Assembly: GCA_022497155.1 (NCBI GenBank)
Contig: MU385721.1
Coordinates: 372,001 to 436,000, forward strand
Direction: 5' to 3'
From: Whalleya microplaca
Lineage: Eukaryota > Ascomycota > Sordariomycetes > Xylariales > Xylariaceae
Length of the DNA: 64,000 nucleotides
In this document: piece after piece, positions 22,694 to 34,428 of the stretch
Position numbering within the stretch: the first letter of the stretch is position 1
How the letters are laid out: each line of letters starts with the position of its first letter
Program-made: the position numbers and the translations under genes
The notes under the pieces: model-generated
Told to the model about the DNA's origin: nothing
The model's input: only the letters and a program-made list of their open reading frames with translations
The model's database searches: none

Positions 22694-23323
22694 CCACGTC
22701 ATCAACTGAAATAAAAGTTTTGTGGTACTATTATTTATAACGTTTCTTCGTACTGCTAAATTCGGTTGACTAATACTAGATGACAAGAGCCATACGCACC
22801 TGTAGACCCTGGAGCTTAGCCGTTTGTCCTCCAGGTATCTAGTGTACGCTTCCCCTGATGGGGGAGTAATGTCCAATTCTACATCGTCATCTTGTTATAT
22901 CTACAGTGTAATGAAGCCCTGAAAGTGTAGTAATGGTAAGTTATTATTAAGTAACATGTGTATGGAATGTCTAAAGAATTATGCACTCCTAGATATGCCA
23001 CCTTCTTCAGGTATGCCCTATTACTCCACGTCATTAACAGTGAAATCGAGTCACATTAGTCTGTATATACACCAGGCCGTACACTTAAAGCTCTAAGCCT
23101 CCTCAGTGTAACCTTCGGGTCTCTAAGCATTCGTCATGTTAATATAGCTAAGCAATGTCTAGAATAATTCGGCATATCGTCTTGAACAATAAGACCCGGA
23201 TTAAAAATTACTAAAGCAGAACATGCATAGCACACTATGTTAATAGTAAATTGAAGAAGAGTTTCATGGAGTAAAGCTTTTCGTATTCTCCAGTCCAAGT
23301 GGTCCATTGTATTCATGACCCTT
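22694..23323. other. Convergent intergenic region
   Basis: This separates the stops of the solute-binding protein and the nucleoside permease. It is AT-rich and no gene is seen. Confidence 0.55.
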
Positions 23324-24856
23324 TCAGGGTGACATCATGCTTCGCCTGAAGTTCCGTCGCAAGGCTCGATTTGGGATTTGACTTGCACCAGGTACATCAA
23401 CGTACGAGCCGCTTGATACTCGCCCTGGTCCAAAATCTGGTTTGCCACCAAGGGTTCCCCAGACGTCACCAAGAAAGTTCTGAGCTGGGATCCCTTTTTT
23501 ATATTTCTCCTGCCAAGACCCAATTATCCCCGTAGCTATAGAATGGCCCGCAAGGTAGATGTTATCAACGGCTGAATTGTATGCACTAGTTTTTGCAAGT
23601 AAGTTTTCGATCGCTGTTTGGTTTGGATATGGCCGATCGAAGTCAGACACTGCAAAATGTTAGTAGCGGTCAAGGTGGTTATATGCATTTGATTTACCTG
23701 TCCTGACCACGATAACACGCTCGTAGTCTATGCTCTTCTCTAGTGCGCCTCGCAACAAGGCACCAAGGACAGCCCCATCTTCCTGTGCTGTTGTGCAATA
23801 GACACCGGTGCCGTTTGTCCACATCTTGATCCTTTCTGCAAATGCTTCTGCAAGCAGCGTGCCGGACCACCAAGTATCCGATGTCGCGACGTCACAGTTC
23901 ACGACACTTGGGGGCCTGACGGCAGCTTGAAATTTTGGGTCACTGGCGTACTTACTACGGTAGGTTTGTGCTTCGGCTATGTCAATAATCTGCGACGGGT
24001 CGATCATCTTAGTTGCCGTGTCACGCAAATTCGTATTCAGTTCATAAACCTCGCTGTCGTACACATAGCCCCAATCGTCTTCCGGGGACTGAGTTCCCTG
24101 TGGGAAATACCCCGTGCTGAAGTCGGCGGGTATCTCACGAGGATCTATTTCGTGCTGCATTGAGACCTGTACTGAAAAGCGCGCAACTATAACACTATCA
24201 GCGCTTTCGTTCAAAGTAAAGTACAACAGCACTAACGAGTAATGGAGTTCAAGGTAACTTGATCAGGTGCGCCGCCAGCAATACCAGTTAGAACCCAGTA
24301 CGTCTCATTAAGTTCTAACATCGGATCCACTGCAGCAACAGGAGTTAGTGTTGAGTCTTTCTATAGAGCTTGGCAAATTATCAAGAGTTCTAAGGCCTGT
24401 TCCCGGAGCATGCGACTCCTAGATATTATACCTCAACAAGAGATTCCTGTTCTTGGAACAAGCTGGAACAGGCTGGAACAGGAATAAAGAATTACATGTG
24501 CCACTCACTTAGCAGGGCCATCGTTGTAGCTGCAGCTTGTACCATGCCCTCCCCAACGGTTACTATGCAGGCGGCATCATCGTTTGTGCAGTGGAGGTAA
24601 GGAAATTGAGGGTTCCCGAAGGGTATACGATGTTGTTTGGCGCGAAAGTTGAGTGGTTCGTTCCCACCAGAGTTATTGAGATATATATCTCCTTCATCTT
24701 TAAACTGTATGCTGATCAGGCGTTGCTCATACACTAGGCTTTGGGGAAACTCACGAATGTAACAATCAAAACTTTGGGCGCTATAGTAGCGAGGTGTTCG
24801 GCTGTAACAAGTGAGCAAGTAAGAGAGATCGCAGCAAGGTATCCGAAAAGTAACAT
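23324..24856 (-). CDS. Purine nucleoside permease (NUP family)
   Basis: Five minus-strand exons, 24856-24755, 24704-24509, 24329-24237, 24186-23698 and 23649-23324, give 401 residues with all junctions in phase, the usual length of this family. The ATG at 24856 opens a signal peptide (MLLFGYLAAISLTCSLVTA) and then PKVLIVTF, the conserved strand of NUP proteins. Further signatures are FPYLHC, TVGEGMVQAAATTMALL, YWVLTGIAGGAP, VSMQHEIDPREIP, GVYCTTAQEDGA, VRTVSDFDRPYP and GGKPDFGPG. Family members take up purine nucleosides; their phosphorylase-like fold also suggests nucleoside binding or cleavage. The C-terminal 24 residues after GGKPDFGPG are atypical. Intron 2 has a short GCTGGAACAG repeat. 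Confidence 0.83.
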
Positions 24857-25694
24857 TTTCACCATTGGCACTTTCAACCACGCTTGCGTAGCTGATCAAT
24901 TTGTCTCGCAGCTCTACAGAAGATAAGACGATGACGGTTTTATCTTGTTGAGAGTTATTGTCACACTGAGAGTGGATGCCATGGGGGCGGTACTGTAAGC
25001 TCATCGCCCAGCTGCCCACTGCAGTCACTGCCTATTTCGCTGGCGTCATCGAAATTACCGCACTACCTCATCGTGGATCAATTCAATCAATAAGACATAA
25101 CTAACGATAAGTCTACACAATCCTTAGTAAGCTTTCTTAATTTGATATCTATTTTTGTACTACAACAGCCAAGATACTAGTTGAATACCGGGTGGCGTTT
25201 CCAGCCAGTCGAGCCAAGTAATAATAACTTGGCTTGGTGGAAACGCCAACATCAGAGTTATGGTTGTAGCCTCTATATTTTCTCCAATGCCACCTAGATT
25301 AATCAGCTTGATGCCCATGGCATACATAAAGTCTAACTACTATATATTTTCACAGCAAAATTCTGTCTTCCGCAGTGGATTTGATGGATATTGGCGGATT
25401 CGATGCAGAGGTTACAATGTAGTAGAGTCGTAGAGTCGTTTATCGTCAAACATCTGTTAGCGAAGCAGATGTGACTTGAATAAGAATGAGTGTTCATTTA
25501 CAATATCTCATTGTAGTTATGTCAGTAGTTCTGATGAGCCATTAGATTTCTTCTTTGTATGCAAGTATTACAAACCGGATCCGGTAGAACTTATCTGCTA
25601 TGTTAAACTTATATGTGCTTTGTTGTATATCAGGAACGCTATGCGAGATCCAAATGGAATATGATCACCTCTTTATTTTTGCATCAAATTCGAT
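24857..25694. other. Divergent intergenic region
   Basis: This lies between the start codons of the nucleoside permease and the kinase-like gene. It holds the hairpin at 25194-25247 and otherwise AT-rich sequence with no gene. Confidence 0.5.
25194..25247. repeat. Nested inverted repeat, MITE-like hairpin
   Basis: The outer arms GGCGTTTCCA (25194-25203) and TGGAAACGCC (25238-25247) are perfect complements. Inner arms AGCCAAGT (25212-25219) and ACTTGGCT (25227-25234) pair around a 7-base loop. Spacing between outer and inner arms is unequal (8 and 3 bases). It could be a tiny transposon end-to-end remnant or a regulatory hairpin. Confidence 0.6.
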
Positions 25695-27121
25695 ATGAGC
25701 CATTCAAATGTCAACAGCATAGTCTCAAGGCGCATAAAGTACTTCGAGAAAAATTCTCATAAATTCCAATATGAAGGATCACTCTCACCTGGAGGCCACG
25801 GCGATGTCTATTTGATCCGGGAGATAAGCCCGGGAGGGACCCTTACTAGAAGATTCATCGCAAAATTCTCTGTAAACAATCCTCGAAGCTTAGCTAGTCT
25901 TCACCAAGAGGTGAAGATTGCCAAGAAGCTTTATGGAGCCCTGCATATCTCCCAGCCTCTGATTATTAACGGGGCAATGGCAGTACTAGACAGCGTGCCG
26001 AGCACAGCACCACCAGAAGACAAAGTCGTCTTGATCAGTACGTATTACAGGCTTCCTTGCCCTTAATACAGTCCGTGTTAGGGACGTTATCTGCCTATTG
26101 AAGATGTCTCAGGAGTTCTGACTCCCAACACATGACCTAGCCCCTCTCCGACACCTCAATTTTGTCTCAACAAGGGGTACCTATTAACTCTGGATTTCGT
26201 ACAGTGGAATTCATTCCCGGATTGACCTTGGGGGCATTCATAGAACGAGCAAGGAAATGGGATATAGTGCCAAATAGAGTCCTTTGGATGATCTTTCTCT
26301 GCCGTAAGATTATGATTGGTTTGTAAAAGCATGGTGCCTGTTAAAATGCTGAGCCTTGATAGTAGCCAGAATGGTCACCGCAATGGGTAATCCGCCAAAC
26401 AAGGAGTTTAATAACAGCCAACCCGGAATAGAATCGTTGCCAGCTAGGGAGCCAACTTCCGCCGACTACCAAATTTTCCACGGTGATATGGACAACTTCG
26501 GAAATAGTAAGCATATCCAAACTCCCGTAAAAATAAAAATAAAAACAGATAAATAAATGCTAACTAATCAAGTGGTCTTCGGTAATTTTGATGCTGGCGA
26601 ACATTGGCTCGTCCCTATCTTGACCAGTATCGACTTCGGCCTGGCAGTCGATGAAATTGGCGCGGACATCAGTGGAAGAATCATGTAACTACATTCCATT
26701 TCATTCTTACCATTCCGTCATTAACATGGTCATTTAGGCGTGGTGTTAGTCCTGGAACCTTTACCCAAGCAAACGTTTACTATGCAGGTCGTGTAAGTCT
26801 TCCTCGTGATCTTATCAGCTCCTTAGGGACTCAGTAACGGACTTACCATCTTGCTAGGCAATACAACAAGTTTATGGCCATAATCTTGGTCCAACGTCTA
26901 TCGTTTTCGAAAACCTAGATATCGATCTTCACAACCTCGCTATGAAATGTGCATCATTAGATCACAACAGTCGTCCTTCTTTGGCCGAATTGACAAACAC
27001 AATAATAAATGCTATACAGACCAAAACATCACCACAAGACTTTCCAGGGAAGCCATATGCAGAGTATGAGGCTACGGAATGGATTCAGTACTATGTACAG
27101 CAAGTTCTGTTATCCCCCTGA
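25695..27121 (+). CDS. Fungal protein-kinase-like protein
   Basis: Six exons, 25695-26037, 26205-26303, 26363-26506, 26573-26684, 26738-26792 and 26858-27121, join in phase to 338 residues. Kinase landmarks are present: a Gly-rich loop in SPGGHGDVYLIRE (about residue 32-44), a VAIK-type Lys in RRFIAKFS, MEFIPG as hinge region, a catalytic loop FHGDMDNFGNMVFG and the metal-binding SIDFGLA. The loop has one extra residue between the Asp and the Asn compared with the usual H-x-D-x4-N spacing. I see no clear APE motif. This matches the short, fast-evolving kinase-like families common in filamentous fungi; activity is uncertain and the substrate is unknown. Intron acceptors before exon 3 (26362 or 26365) are interchangeable in frame. 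Confidence 0.7.
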
Positions 27122-28449
27122 TAGCCAGAGGTAGGAGGTGGCGGTTAGTTACTCTATATGTAGTTGGGATCTCAGTTAACGTGGGAGAGTTTGGACCAAA
27201 GTTTTATAACCGTCCGTACTTGATGATATAGAGACCTCCAAACATTCGACATGGGCCTCATTGCCATTGCTATGAATCTAGCTATAACAGATGGAGATTC
27301 CCCAGATGTTCTAGACAACGGAGGCAGTAGGCTTCTAACCAGCGATGCTGCCAAGTAGACTTTGGACTGGCAGTAATGATGAGTCTCTCTTCTGTTTGAT
27401 TATTGATGTAGGAATGACCCCCTTGGTTCGGAGCCTGTCACAGAACGAACGTGTATACTACTGAATAAAGAATTAAAGGGCATTCGCTAAACTTGAATAG
27501 CGCATATCATTCAAGCCAGCTATATTGCTTCATTTTCTAGAACTCGAGTTTAAGCATGAGAGAAAGAAATGGGAGAAACACTCCGAGGCCACGTATTGTG
27601 GGGTCAGCTATGCATATGTTTATTTCACAATAGCTCGAGATGGTAGTGGGGTCTCCGTATCAGCATGGGAAGAAGTGATGAGGAGCATAGTGACTTGAAT
27701 ACTACTAGTTGGAGCTACGTTGATTTATAGACGGCGGCTCTATATTGGCCCGGACCAGCACAATATAAGCATATCTTCAACTCTGAATCCAAGCTTAAGG
27801 AATACTCTGACACCCACCTAGATATAGCTTTGTCAGGGACATGGGCATTTAAAATGTATGTTCGTGAGTGGCAGACATTTTCCTGTAAATCAAATCTTTA
27901 ACCATCTGAATCATTTCTTGGATAGAGACATGTGCCGTTGCAAGTGGTAGAGACCATTCCAATAACAAACTCTTTGGTATGAACATATGAAGTCCCACAG
28001 AAGCCCTCACTGAATGTCAAGATAGGTGGTACACAAAGTTTCTTTTATGATTGAGTAAAATTTAAAGCAGGATTTCAGTTAAAGAACATCCTATTAACTT
28101 GCATGTTAGAGCTGTTTGTCTTTGTTATTCACTTCTTGTGCGAAGGCTGCCAGTAATTATTATTTGTTTGTTCCCTGAGTCATGTATATCATCCTATCAT
28201 CCACCAAAGTCGCATTACACGACACACATAAATGACCTTAAAATGGTTCTGATGTCTAGTCATTCATAGCATGAATATATAAGAACCAGTGAATCATTGC
28301 TTACTGTGGTACTACTGTAGTCATGTTGAAGATCTATAAATACCTACTGCTCAATTCGCACTCCTCACATCCTTCACCTATTGCCAAAATCAAACGCACC
28401 GAAAATTCAACGCACACTCATAATAATTTAATCATAGACGACCACAAAG
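27122..28449. other. Intergenic, no gene seen
   Basis: About 1.3 kb of AT-rich DNA with no convincing gene. Its right end forms the promoter of the small gene at 28450. Confidence 0.5.
28335..28342 (+). promoter_or_regulatory. Probable TATA box of the small gene at 28450
   Basis: TATAAATA lies 108 bases before the start codon. The A/C-rich leader between them (CAAAATCAAACGC, CGACCACAAAG before ATG) resembles a fungal 5' UTR. Confidence 0.55.
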
Positions 28450-28761
28450 ATGCCTGGCCCAGGAGTATCCCTGCTCACGCAGATGATTGAGGCGGAGCGG
28501 AAGAAAGAAAACGAGAGGAAGGAACTCGAGAAGCAGCAGGCGTCTACTTCGCAATCAACTGCTGTGCCAGAGAACAAGAAATCCGAGCAAGAGGAGAATA
28601 AAAAGGCTAGCGCAAGCCAGACTTACAAATACCCCGAGCTTGATTGGAAACCTGGACCTGATGGTTACCATGGTCGATATGCTGAGATGGGTTGGTGCAC
28701 ACTACCGCAGGGTTTGAGGACACCACCGAAGGATTGTCCCCCCCGGAAAGATAAGAAGTAG
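28450..28761 (+). CDS. Small hypothetical protein, 103 aa
   Basis: An intron-free frame follows a TATA box and an A/C-rich leader with good context at the ATG (CAAAGATGC). The first half is a Lys/Glu-rich helix (MIEAERKKENERKELEKQQ) followed by a Gln/Ser-rich linker. The second half has a compact Tyr/Trp/Pro-rich motif (YPELDWKPGPDGYHGRYAE then MGWCTLPQGL). No signal peptide. I do not recognise the family. The promoter-like upstream sequence and biased composition make it likely real. Confidence 0.5.
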   Translation: MPGPGVSLLTQMIEAERKKENERKELEKQQASTSQSTAVPENKKSEQEENKKASASQTYKYPELDWKPGPDGYHGRYAEMGWCTLPQGLRTPPKDCPPRKDKK

Positions 28762-29170
28762 AACTGAAATACCTCCAGTCAGTCCATCCACCTTCAATGT
28801 ATCATAAGGCAACTAACTAAGTAGCTTCGGGAGACAGTCATATCTAGCCCGGCGCACTGAGGTGCACTCGCACATTCCTAGAGAATGCCACCGAACAACA
28901 CTGGATTCTGGGGTATACCTAGGCTGGGATATGCTATTCTGGATGGCTAGCGATGAGTCTAGTAGGAAGGCGAAAGGAGTAGGGGAGGGGTTTGATTTTC
29001 ATTGGATTCGGTGGACTTGCGATGCGTACTGATTTGGATTTACACCTTGAGAACGATAGGCTCTTGAGGAAAGTAGATTAACAAGCATTGATTTATTTCC
29101 TGCCCACTCCCCTTTAGGCCTGCGAACGAAATAGAAGTTGTAGACTGTATCATGAATGAGATACCAAGGG
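28762..29170. other. Convergent intergenic region
   Basis: This is the 3' flank of the small gene and of the DUF3632 gene. No gene is seen. Confidence 0.5.
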
Positions 29171-30120
29171 TTATCTCTTTTCCTTCTCAATAGACTCCAT
29201 AGCATCAACTGCTACTGCAGCCAGGCTCCGGGTGCCCTCATCGACCTTCTCACTGTCGCGAAAGACCCCAAATCGTTCTTTCCACAGCTGCCACCGCTCT
29301 GGGCTCAAGCCCTGCGTTCCCTTATACTTTCTCCTTAGCTTCGCTGCTTCTTTCTTGTCTAGTTTCCACAGCGGTCCGCCCTCGGTCCCACGGACTTCCT
29401 CGTCGCGCCCGTACAATATGCCGCCAGCGTGGAGGATCCACGTTGTAGCAACAGAAATCTTGAATGCCACATCTTCCACCGCAGCAGGGTCGGAGTTGAC
29501 CTCGTCTGGAGCTCCCCGGATAGGCGTCATCTCACCTTCCAGAGCCGCAGTCAAAGCCCAAATGGCATACGACTCCAGCGGGGCTAGACCAAGGCCTGCA
29601 ATCCGCGCGGTATACGTTTGGAGGTTGAGGAAGCGCTGTTTTTTGTCAGCCCCTTCAGGTGCTCTCGGATCGGCTGCTTATTGATTAGTAATGAATGCAT
29701 GGCCGATAGTAATAGGTGCCAAGGCTTACAGTCCCATTTCTCGCGGAGGACGGGTCCAAGCAATGGCAGGTCGCTCCACAGCTGTACAATACCCCACTCG
29801 TCGCCCAAGTTGACGGCTTTCGCAGGAAGATCATGCAGTTCCTTTACGACAGCTGCCATTCGTCCATTCTCTGGACTGTCATGGGGAACCTGGCGAGCTA
29901 GATCGTGGAAGAGATCCCAAAACCACCATAGGAACGAACCGCCTGATTCTCTGTATTCCGTCGAATCTGCTGGACGATGGTCAGGGTACAGGGCATTTAG
30001 GGACTTGGCTGCATCCCTGGGAGACGATAAGCTATCTGATGGCAGGGTCAAATCCAGGATATCAACAACCTTCTGGGCAAATGGCACCGGCTGGTCGTCC
30101 TCGAGCTGTAGTCGCGCCAT
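29171..30120 (-). CDS. DUF3632 family protein
   Basis: Two minus-strand exons, 30120-29730 and 29676-29171, give 298 residues. The intron acceptor is a CAG/AAG pair (NAGNAG), so one residue may be optional. Conserved-looking segments are SGGSFLWWFWDLFHDLARQVP, LWSDLPLLGPVLREKWD, NLQTYTARIAGLGLAPLESYAIWAL and a C-terminal WILHAGGILY. This is the layout I recall for PF12311 (DUF3632), an all-helical cytosolic family restricted to filamentous fungi and often expanded. Its function is unknown. No signal peptide or membrane segment is visible. Confidence 0.72.
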
Positions 30121-31305
30121 AGTGGAAATTGAAAGATGGGTGTTTAGGTATGTTCGGACTACGTTCGTAAATAGTGGGGACCACAGTGAGGAGCCACGTA
30201 TAAGTAACGTAAATAAATAAATTGAAAACGGTTGTGATGTTGATAAATCAGTTCACAGTCGTCTTCAATATCAAGTATACATACGGTGTATTCATGCTTT
30301 ACTCCCCCAAAAGGATCTAAGTGTTAAGCTCGCACTTAGAACATTATTGAAGTTGTGATCAATATCGAGTTCAGAAATTACAATAGTACACGTAGAGAAT
30401 TACGAATAAGCGAGTATTGGTCTTCTGATTGATCGCGTCGTACATGCTAGTAGACTGCAGTGTCAGACATCCACAAGAAATGACGATGATGATGAAAGTT
30501 TTTACGTCCGAATGGACGTAAAGGACTACATGTATCTGCCTATCTACGTACGTACAAAGGAGAGACGGCCGTTTTACGAGCCGACGCGCAACTATGGTGC
30601 ATAGGACGACTGGAGTACCGAAGCAGAGCCGGTGTTTCGCGTGACATATCCACAAGAAATGAGTACACATGTATCGTCGAAATCTCTTCTGGCGGGAATC
30701 ACGATTGCGTCATAAGAGAAACAATGATAACAGGAGACAACCCTCTTAGCTAAGCTCATGTAAGTTGTTCCATAAGTTGCAGTTGTGTTTCATACAGTGA
30801 TTGGATGTATTAAGCTATTCTGCAGTGATACTAGAAGCTTCTGTAAGTCAGTCAACCTCAAGTTCTATTAGGTATTACATTGAGCTATGCTTTCTCCTTG
30901 ATCGATACACGATCACCGGCACTAAGTCGGGGTGATCAGGAACGTGACATCTGCTTGTCTCGGACAGGGCGAAGCTGAAATCTATGGCTTATTCTAGCCA
31001 AAGAACTCTGCAACTGCGATCGCCTATGCATTACTTGACCGCCGGCATCTCCTAAGCAGACCTAATATCTTATATGGCATTCAGGATACGATCACTCCAG
31101 CATATGTGGCATTTAAAAATAGAAACTGTAACGGCAAATGTGTTGTATTCATAACTATATAAGGCTGTTCGTTGGGCACGATGGAAAACGGAATAAAAAC
31201 AGAAACCATAGTGAATCCGCCAGTCATTACATCCATGAAAATACCTGAATGTTCTCAAAATACCCAGTTTTCTGCCTCATCTGCCAATCCATTGTAATCT
31301 CCAAA
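30121..31305. other. Divergent intergenic region
   Basis: This lies between the DUF3632 and RNase-like genes. A phrase TCCACAAGAAATGA occurs twice (near 30470 and 30650), and ACGTCCGAATGGACGT (about 30505-30520) is a small hairpin. A TATATAAG at 31156-31163 may serve the RNase-like gene, 143 bases downstream. No gene is seen. Confidence 0.5.
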
Positions 31306-31834
31306 ATGGTTAGCTTCAGCTATTTTATTACACTTCTTGCCGCGACGGCTGCTACCTCCAGCCCGACTGGCATTTCGAGCGGGGATCTTCCTCTAGAAGC
31401 TCGTGCTGGTCAGGTAGGAATCTTTCTCTTCACGGGGCTTCTAGACTTCTAATAATAATCAAAAGATATACACATGCAAAAAGGGAGACAAGAATGATGG
31501 TGCTCTTATCGGGAAGGTCTCCCAGGACAAGGCAATTGGCTACTTCCGTGACGCAAAGACGAATGCTGGTGCCAGCGGCTATCCTAAAACTTTCGACAAC
31601 AAGGGGAATGTCCTCACGTTTGCATCTGGTTGCAGAAAGAATGTCTGGGAGTTGCCGGTCCTCGCGAACGGCAAGCCGTTCGACATCCACAAGAAGATCA
31701 ACAAGGGCAAGCCCGACGAGAATAACCCAGGTCCAATGCGTGTCTACTATACCAAAGACCTCAAATTTTGCGCAATTGGCACTAAGTCCAATGACGATAA
31801 CTCTGGAAATCCTCACAACTGCAAGGTCTACTAG
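31306..31834 (+). CDS. Secreted RNase-fold protein (T1/U2/ribotoxin superfamily), probably inactive
   Basis: Two exons, 31306-31413 and 31466-31834, encode 158 residues. Residues 1-19 look like a signal peptide, then a short pro-region ends near EARAGQ. The mature part has four cysteines (40, 92, 138, 155), which could make two disulfides. The fold markers of fungal extracellular ribonucleases are present in order: GYPKTF (74-79), the Glu-containing WELP (97-100), PGPMRVYY (125-131) and FCAIGTK (137-143). The catalytic Glu (98) and Arg (128) are kept. The two family histidines are not: Lys77 stands after YP, and Thr142 or Lys143 where the second is expected. The mature protein is very Lys-rich. 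It is best read as a catalytically dead or altered RNase-like secreted protein, similar in concept to RNase-like effectors. That role is inference. Confidence 0.7.
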
Positions 31835-33022
31835 ACCGTGTGATACGGATCAATCACCCCCGGCCGTACCTCAGATCCCCCTTACTTATACTCGTTCTGT
31901 CGACCAAGATCGACAAGGTTTTCTGTTTTAACCCACTTCTGGATCACCGTATGAAATATTAACAAGACGTCTGAGTTCCTACCATCAAGCCTGGCTTTAT
32001 ATAGTTAGTGGAGTCATTTCTTGTTCGTTTTCATTATATCTTAACAAAACCCCTCACCACTTTCTTGTTTTAGATGTTGAAAATAACTGTCCTCATAAAC
32101 CTTGGTGAACCAACTTGTTCTTATGACTCTATGATGCCTGTGTTAATATTGCTATATTGGAATAAGATGACACCAAGAATTCTACACTCCCTACGTTGGG
32201 AATTTTTGCAGTCAGATCTTCGACTCTAATCCCCCAGGGTAAGCTATATATCTTGCTCTTGGGTAGCTTTGGTACCGTCACTAGTATTTAACGGAAGAGT
32301 TACTACCTGAAGGGTTTTAATACAATTTTGGGATATAGAGCATGTATTATATAAGGATTCTCAGCCATGTCCCAAGATATGAACGTCTACTAATAAACTC
32401 TTAATGAATTAAAGTAGCACAGTTAATTTGTTTACTCGTCCCTTTCGGCCATAGGCGAACTACATAGCTACAAGATCAACACAGGGCAATCAAATTCTTT
32501 CGCTCCAGGAAAATAATAAGAAACTCGTAACTCAATTTCTTCCGTACTGCAAACGCAACAATTAGGGGCCATGTGTCTCATCTGCTAGATCACATCGGGG
32601 ATGCAGAGGACAAATTCAAAACAAATAGGTCTATGGCTGACTCTAAACGATACATAGTTTTCTTTGAAGCACTTTTCGAGACGCTAATAAATCTCCTAAC
32701 ATTTCGATAACATAGTACAAGCGGAAGCCAACACAGACAATTAATTCTATCAACCGAGTGAAGTACGATATTACGTGCACTAAAAAGGGGATACCCAGTA
32801 TTGGGGCGTTTATCTATTAACATCTCAATAGCATTGCGATGGCCCTAAGCTCTATAGCTAGGATATTACTATTAATGTTATTAAGTATCTATGGCTTAAA
32901 GGAGACTTGAGATGTCGACTTCAGATATCGATTAGTATTGTTACACTAGTCGAAACCGAGGTTACAGGTCACCGGGGGGTCTAAACGCTTACAATAGGCA
33001 CAAGTAGTCTTTACACACAGCT
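31835..33022. other. Intergenic, no gene seen
   Basis: AT-rich sequence without recognisable genes. Its last five bases (CAGCT, 33018-33022) are the left target-site duplication of the third solo LTR. Confidence 0.5.
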
Positions 33023-33355
33023 TGTCACACGGCTATTGGAGCCAAGACCTGTTGGAAGCTATACGAGATGCAGGAATGCTGCACGAGTACATATATTGGG
33101 TGCTGTTGGATGTTATTCGATACTGTTAGAATGTATGACTACCTAACAAAAGGTATGATTACCAGACGGCGGCTACGTCGGCAACAGACTAGATACGTAC
33201 CAGGAATACGTACCGCGGCAGCAGGTCTATAAGAACCTGACGCCGAACCTCAGACTCAGATTAAAAAAACTTAGAACAACAAGCACCCTCAGAGGGCCTA
33301 GAGAATTATTGCTGAATTGAATATTTCCAAGCCCTGAATTACAGCCCTTGTCACA
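33023..33355 (-). mobile_element. Solo LTR, copy 3 (333 bp, inverted)
   Basis: This is the reverse complement of the family seen at 1864-2178 and 2733-3052. On the plus strand it starts TGTCACACGGCTATTGG and ends AGCCCTTGTCACA. It is flanked by a perfect 5-bp duplication, CAGCT (33018-33022 and 33356-33360). The shared block around GATGCAGGAATGCTGCACGAG is close to copy 2. A few indels relative to copy 2 explain the 13-bp length difference. No internal genes accompany it. Confidence 0.88.
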
Positions 33356-34428
33356 CAGCTTCACTCTTCAATCGCCAATATAGACGACTCTGCAAATAAT
33401 TATACGAGATCACACAATTCAAAGGGCCATTTTGGGTTCGAGTAGTCGATCAATCACCACCTTGACCTAGGTTTGTCCTATGGTGTGCTCTACAATAAGC
33501 ACAGCCGGAATCAGCAGCTGTTGGGGGTAGGCTGTAAGTCCATTGTAGCTAGGGCATTGAACGAGAAGAAGCCGGCCAGGCACATTAACAACCCTGTTGG
33601 TCTGCGCCGCCTACCTCTTCGGCGGATTGCATGGCATAGGTACGCAATAGACCACACCAAGCTAAGCCTGCCGATTGACCAGTTACCTTGTTCCATATTT
33701 TTCGACATTTTCACTAAGCAAATTACACTGAATACTACAGGTTGGAAACGGATAGCCCCAAACCAAGTTGTCCAGCTGTAGGGAAGTCTCATGCATGTCG
33801 ATGTTGCATGGCGCAGGCCCATCAAGTAAGGCACAGAACATAATGCACGCATGAACACGCCACAGGAGGCTTTCGAAGTCTACAGGTCGGAGTGTAGTGA
33901 CTTTGTACCCCAATTCGACTGGCTTAAGGACTTTTCTGTGCCTGAGGCGCAATTTGGGGGCCACTATAGTTGTAGTGTAAATGCTGGTCTCTAACCTAGG
34001 CTTTTAGAATAGGTTCAGTGGCTTCCACAATGCCGCGGAACATCTTGAGAGATTACCCCAAAAACCATTTAGAGGGCAAGATATCCAGATATAAACTCAG
34101 AGCTGGGGAGGGAAATGAGGGAACAAGGTATGCATCGTCGCATCAATTTGAGTTGACAGACCCAGCGAATAAGAATATTGGTTTCGCTTGTTAAGAAAGA
34201 TGAACAGGTAATGAAATTTCTACGTAGACTGTAGGTGGAGGCTGAGAGTCACTTGTGCAGACAGCAATCTGCAAGGTAAAGGTAGGGCTGTAGGCAGAAA
34301 TGAGGCAACCAAACGACAACCCAGCAGATCTTCTGTCTTCGATATGTTAACTTAAATTCTCGGTCCTTCACCTCTTACGAAGGCCACAAATCTGCCCTGA
34401 CGGCTATGCTAGAACTTCAGCTCCAAAA
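33356..34428. other. Intergenic, no clear gene
   Basis: Opposing open frames of about 100 codons at 33473-33858 overlap each other and have no family resemblance. No gene is called. Confidence 0.45.

Noticed and set aside
33473..33858. Opposing 102- and 115-codon frames
   Set aside because: They overlap on opposite strands and neither resembles a known protein.
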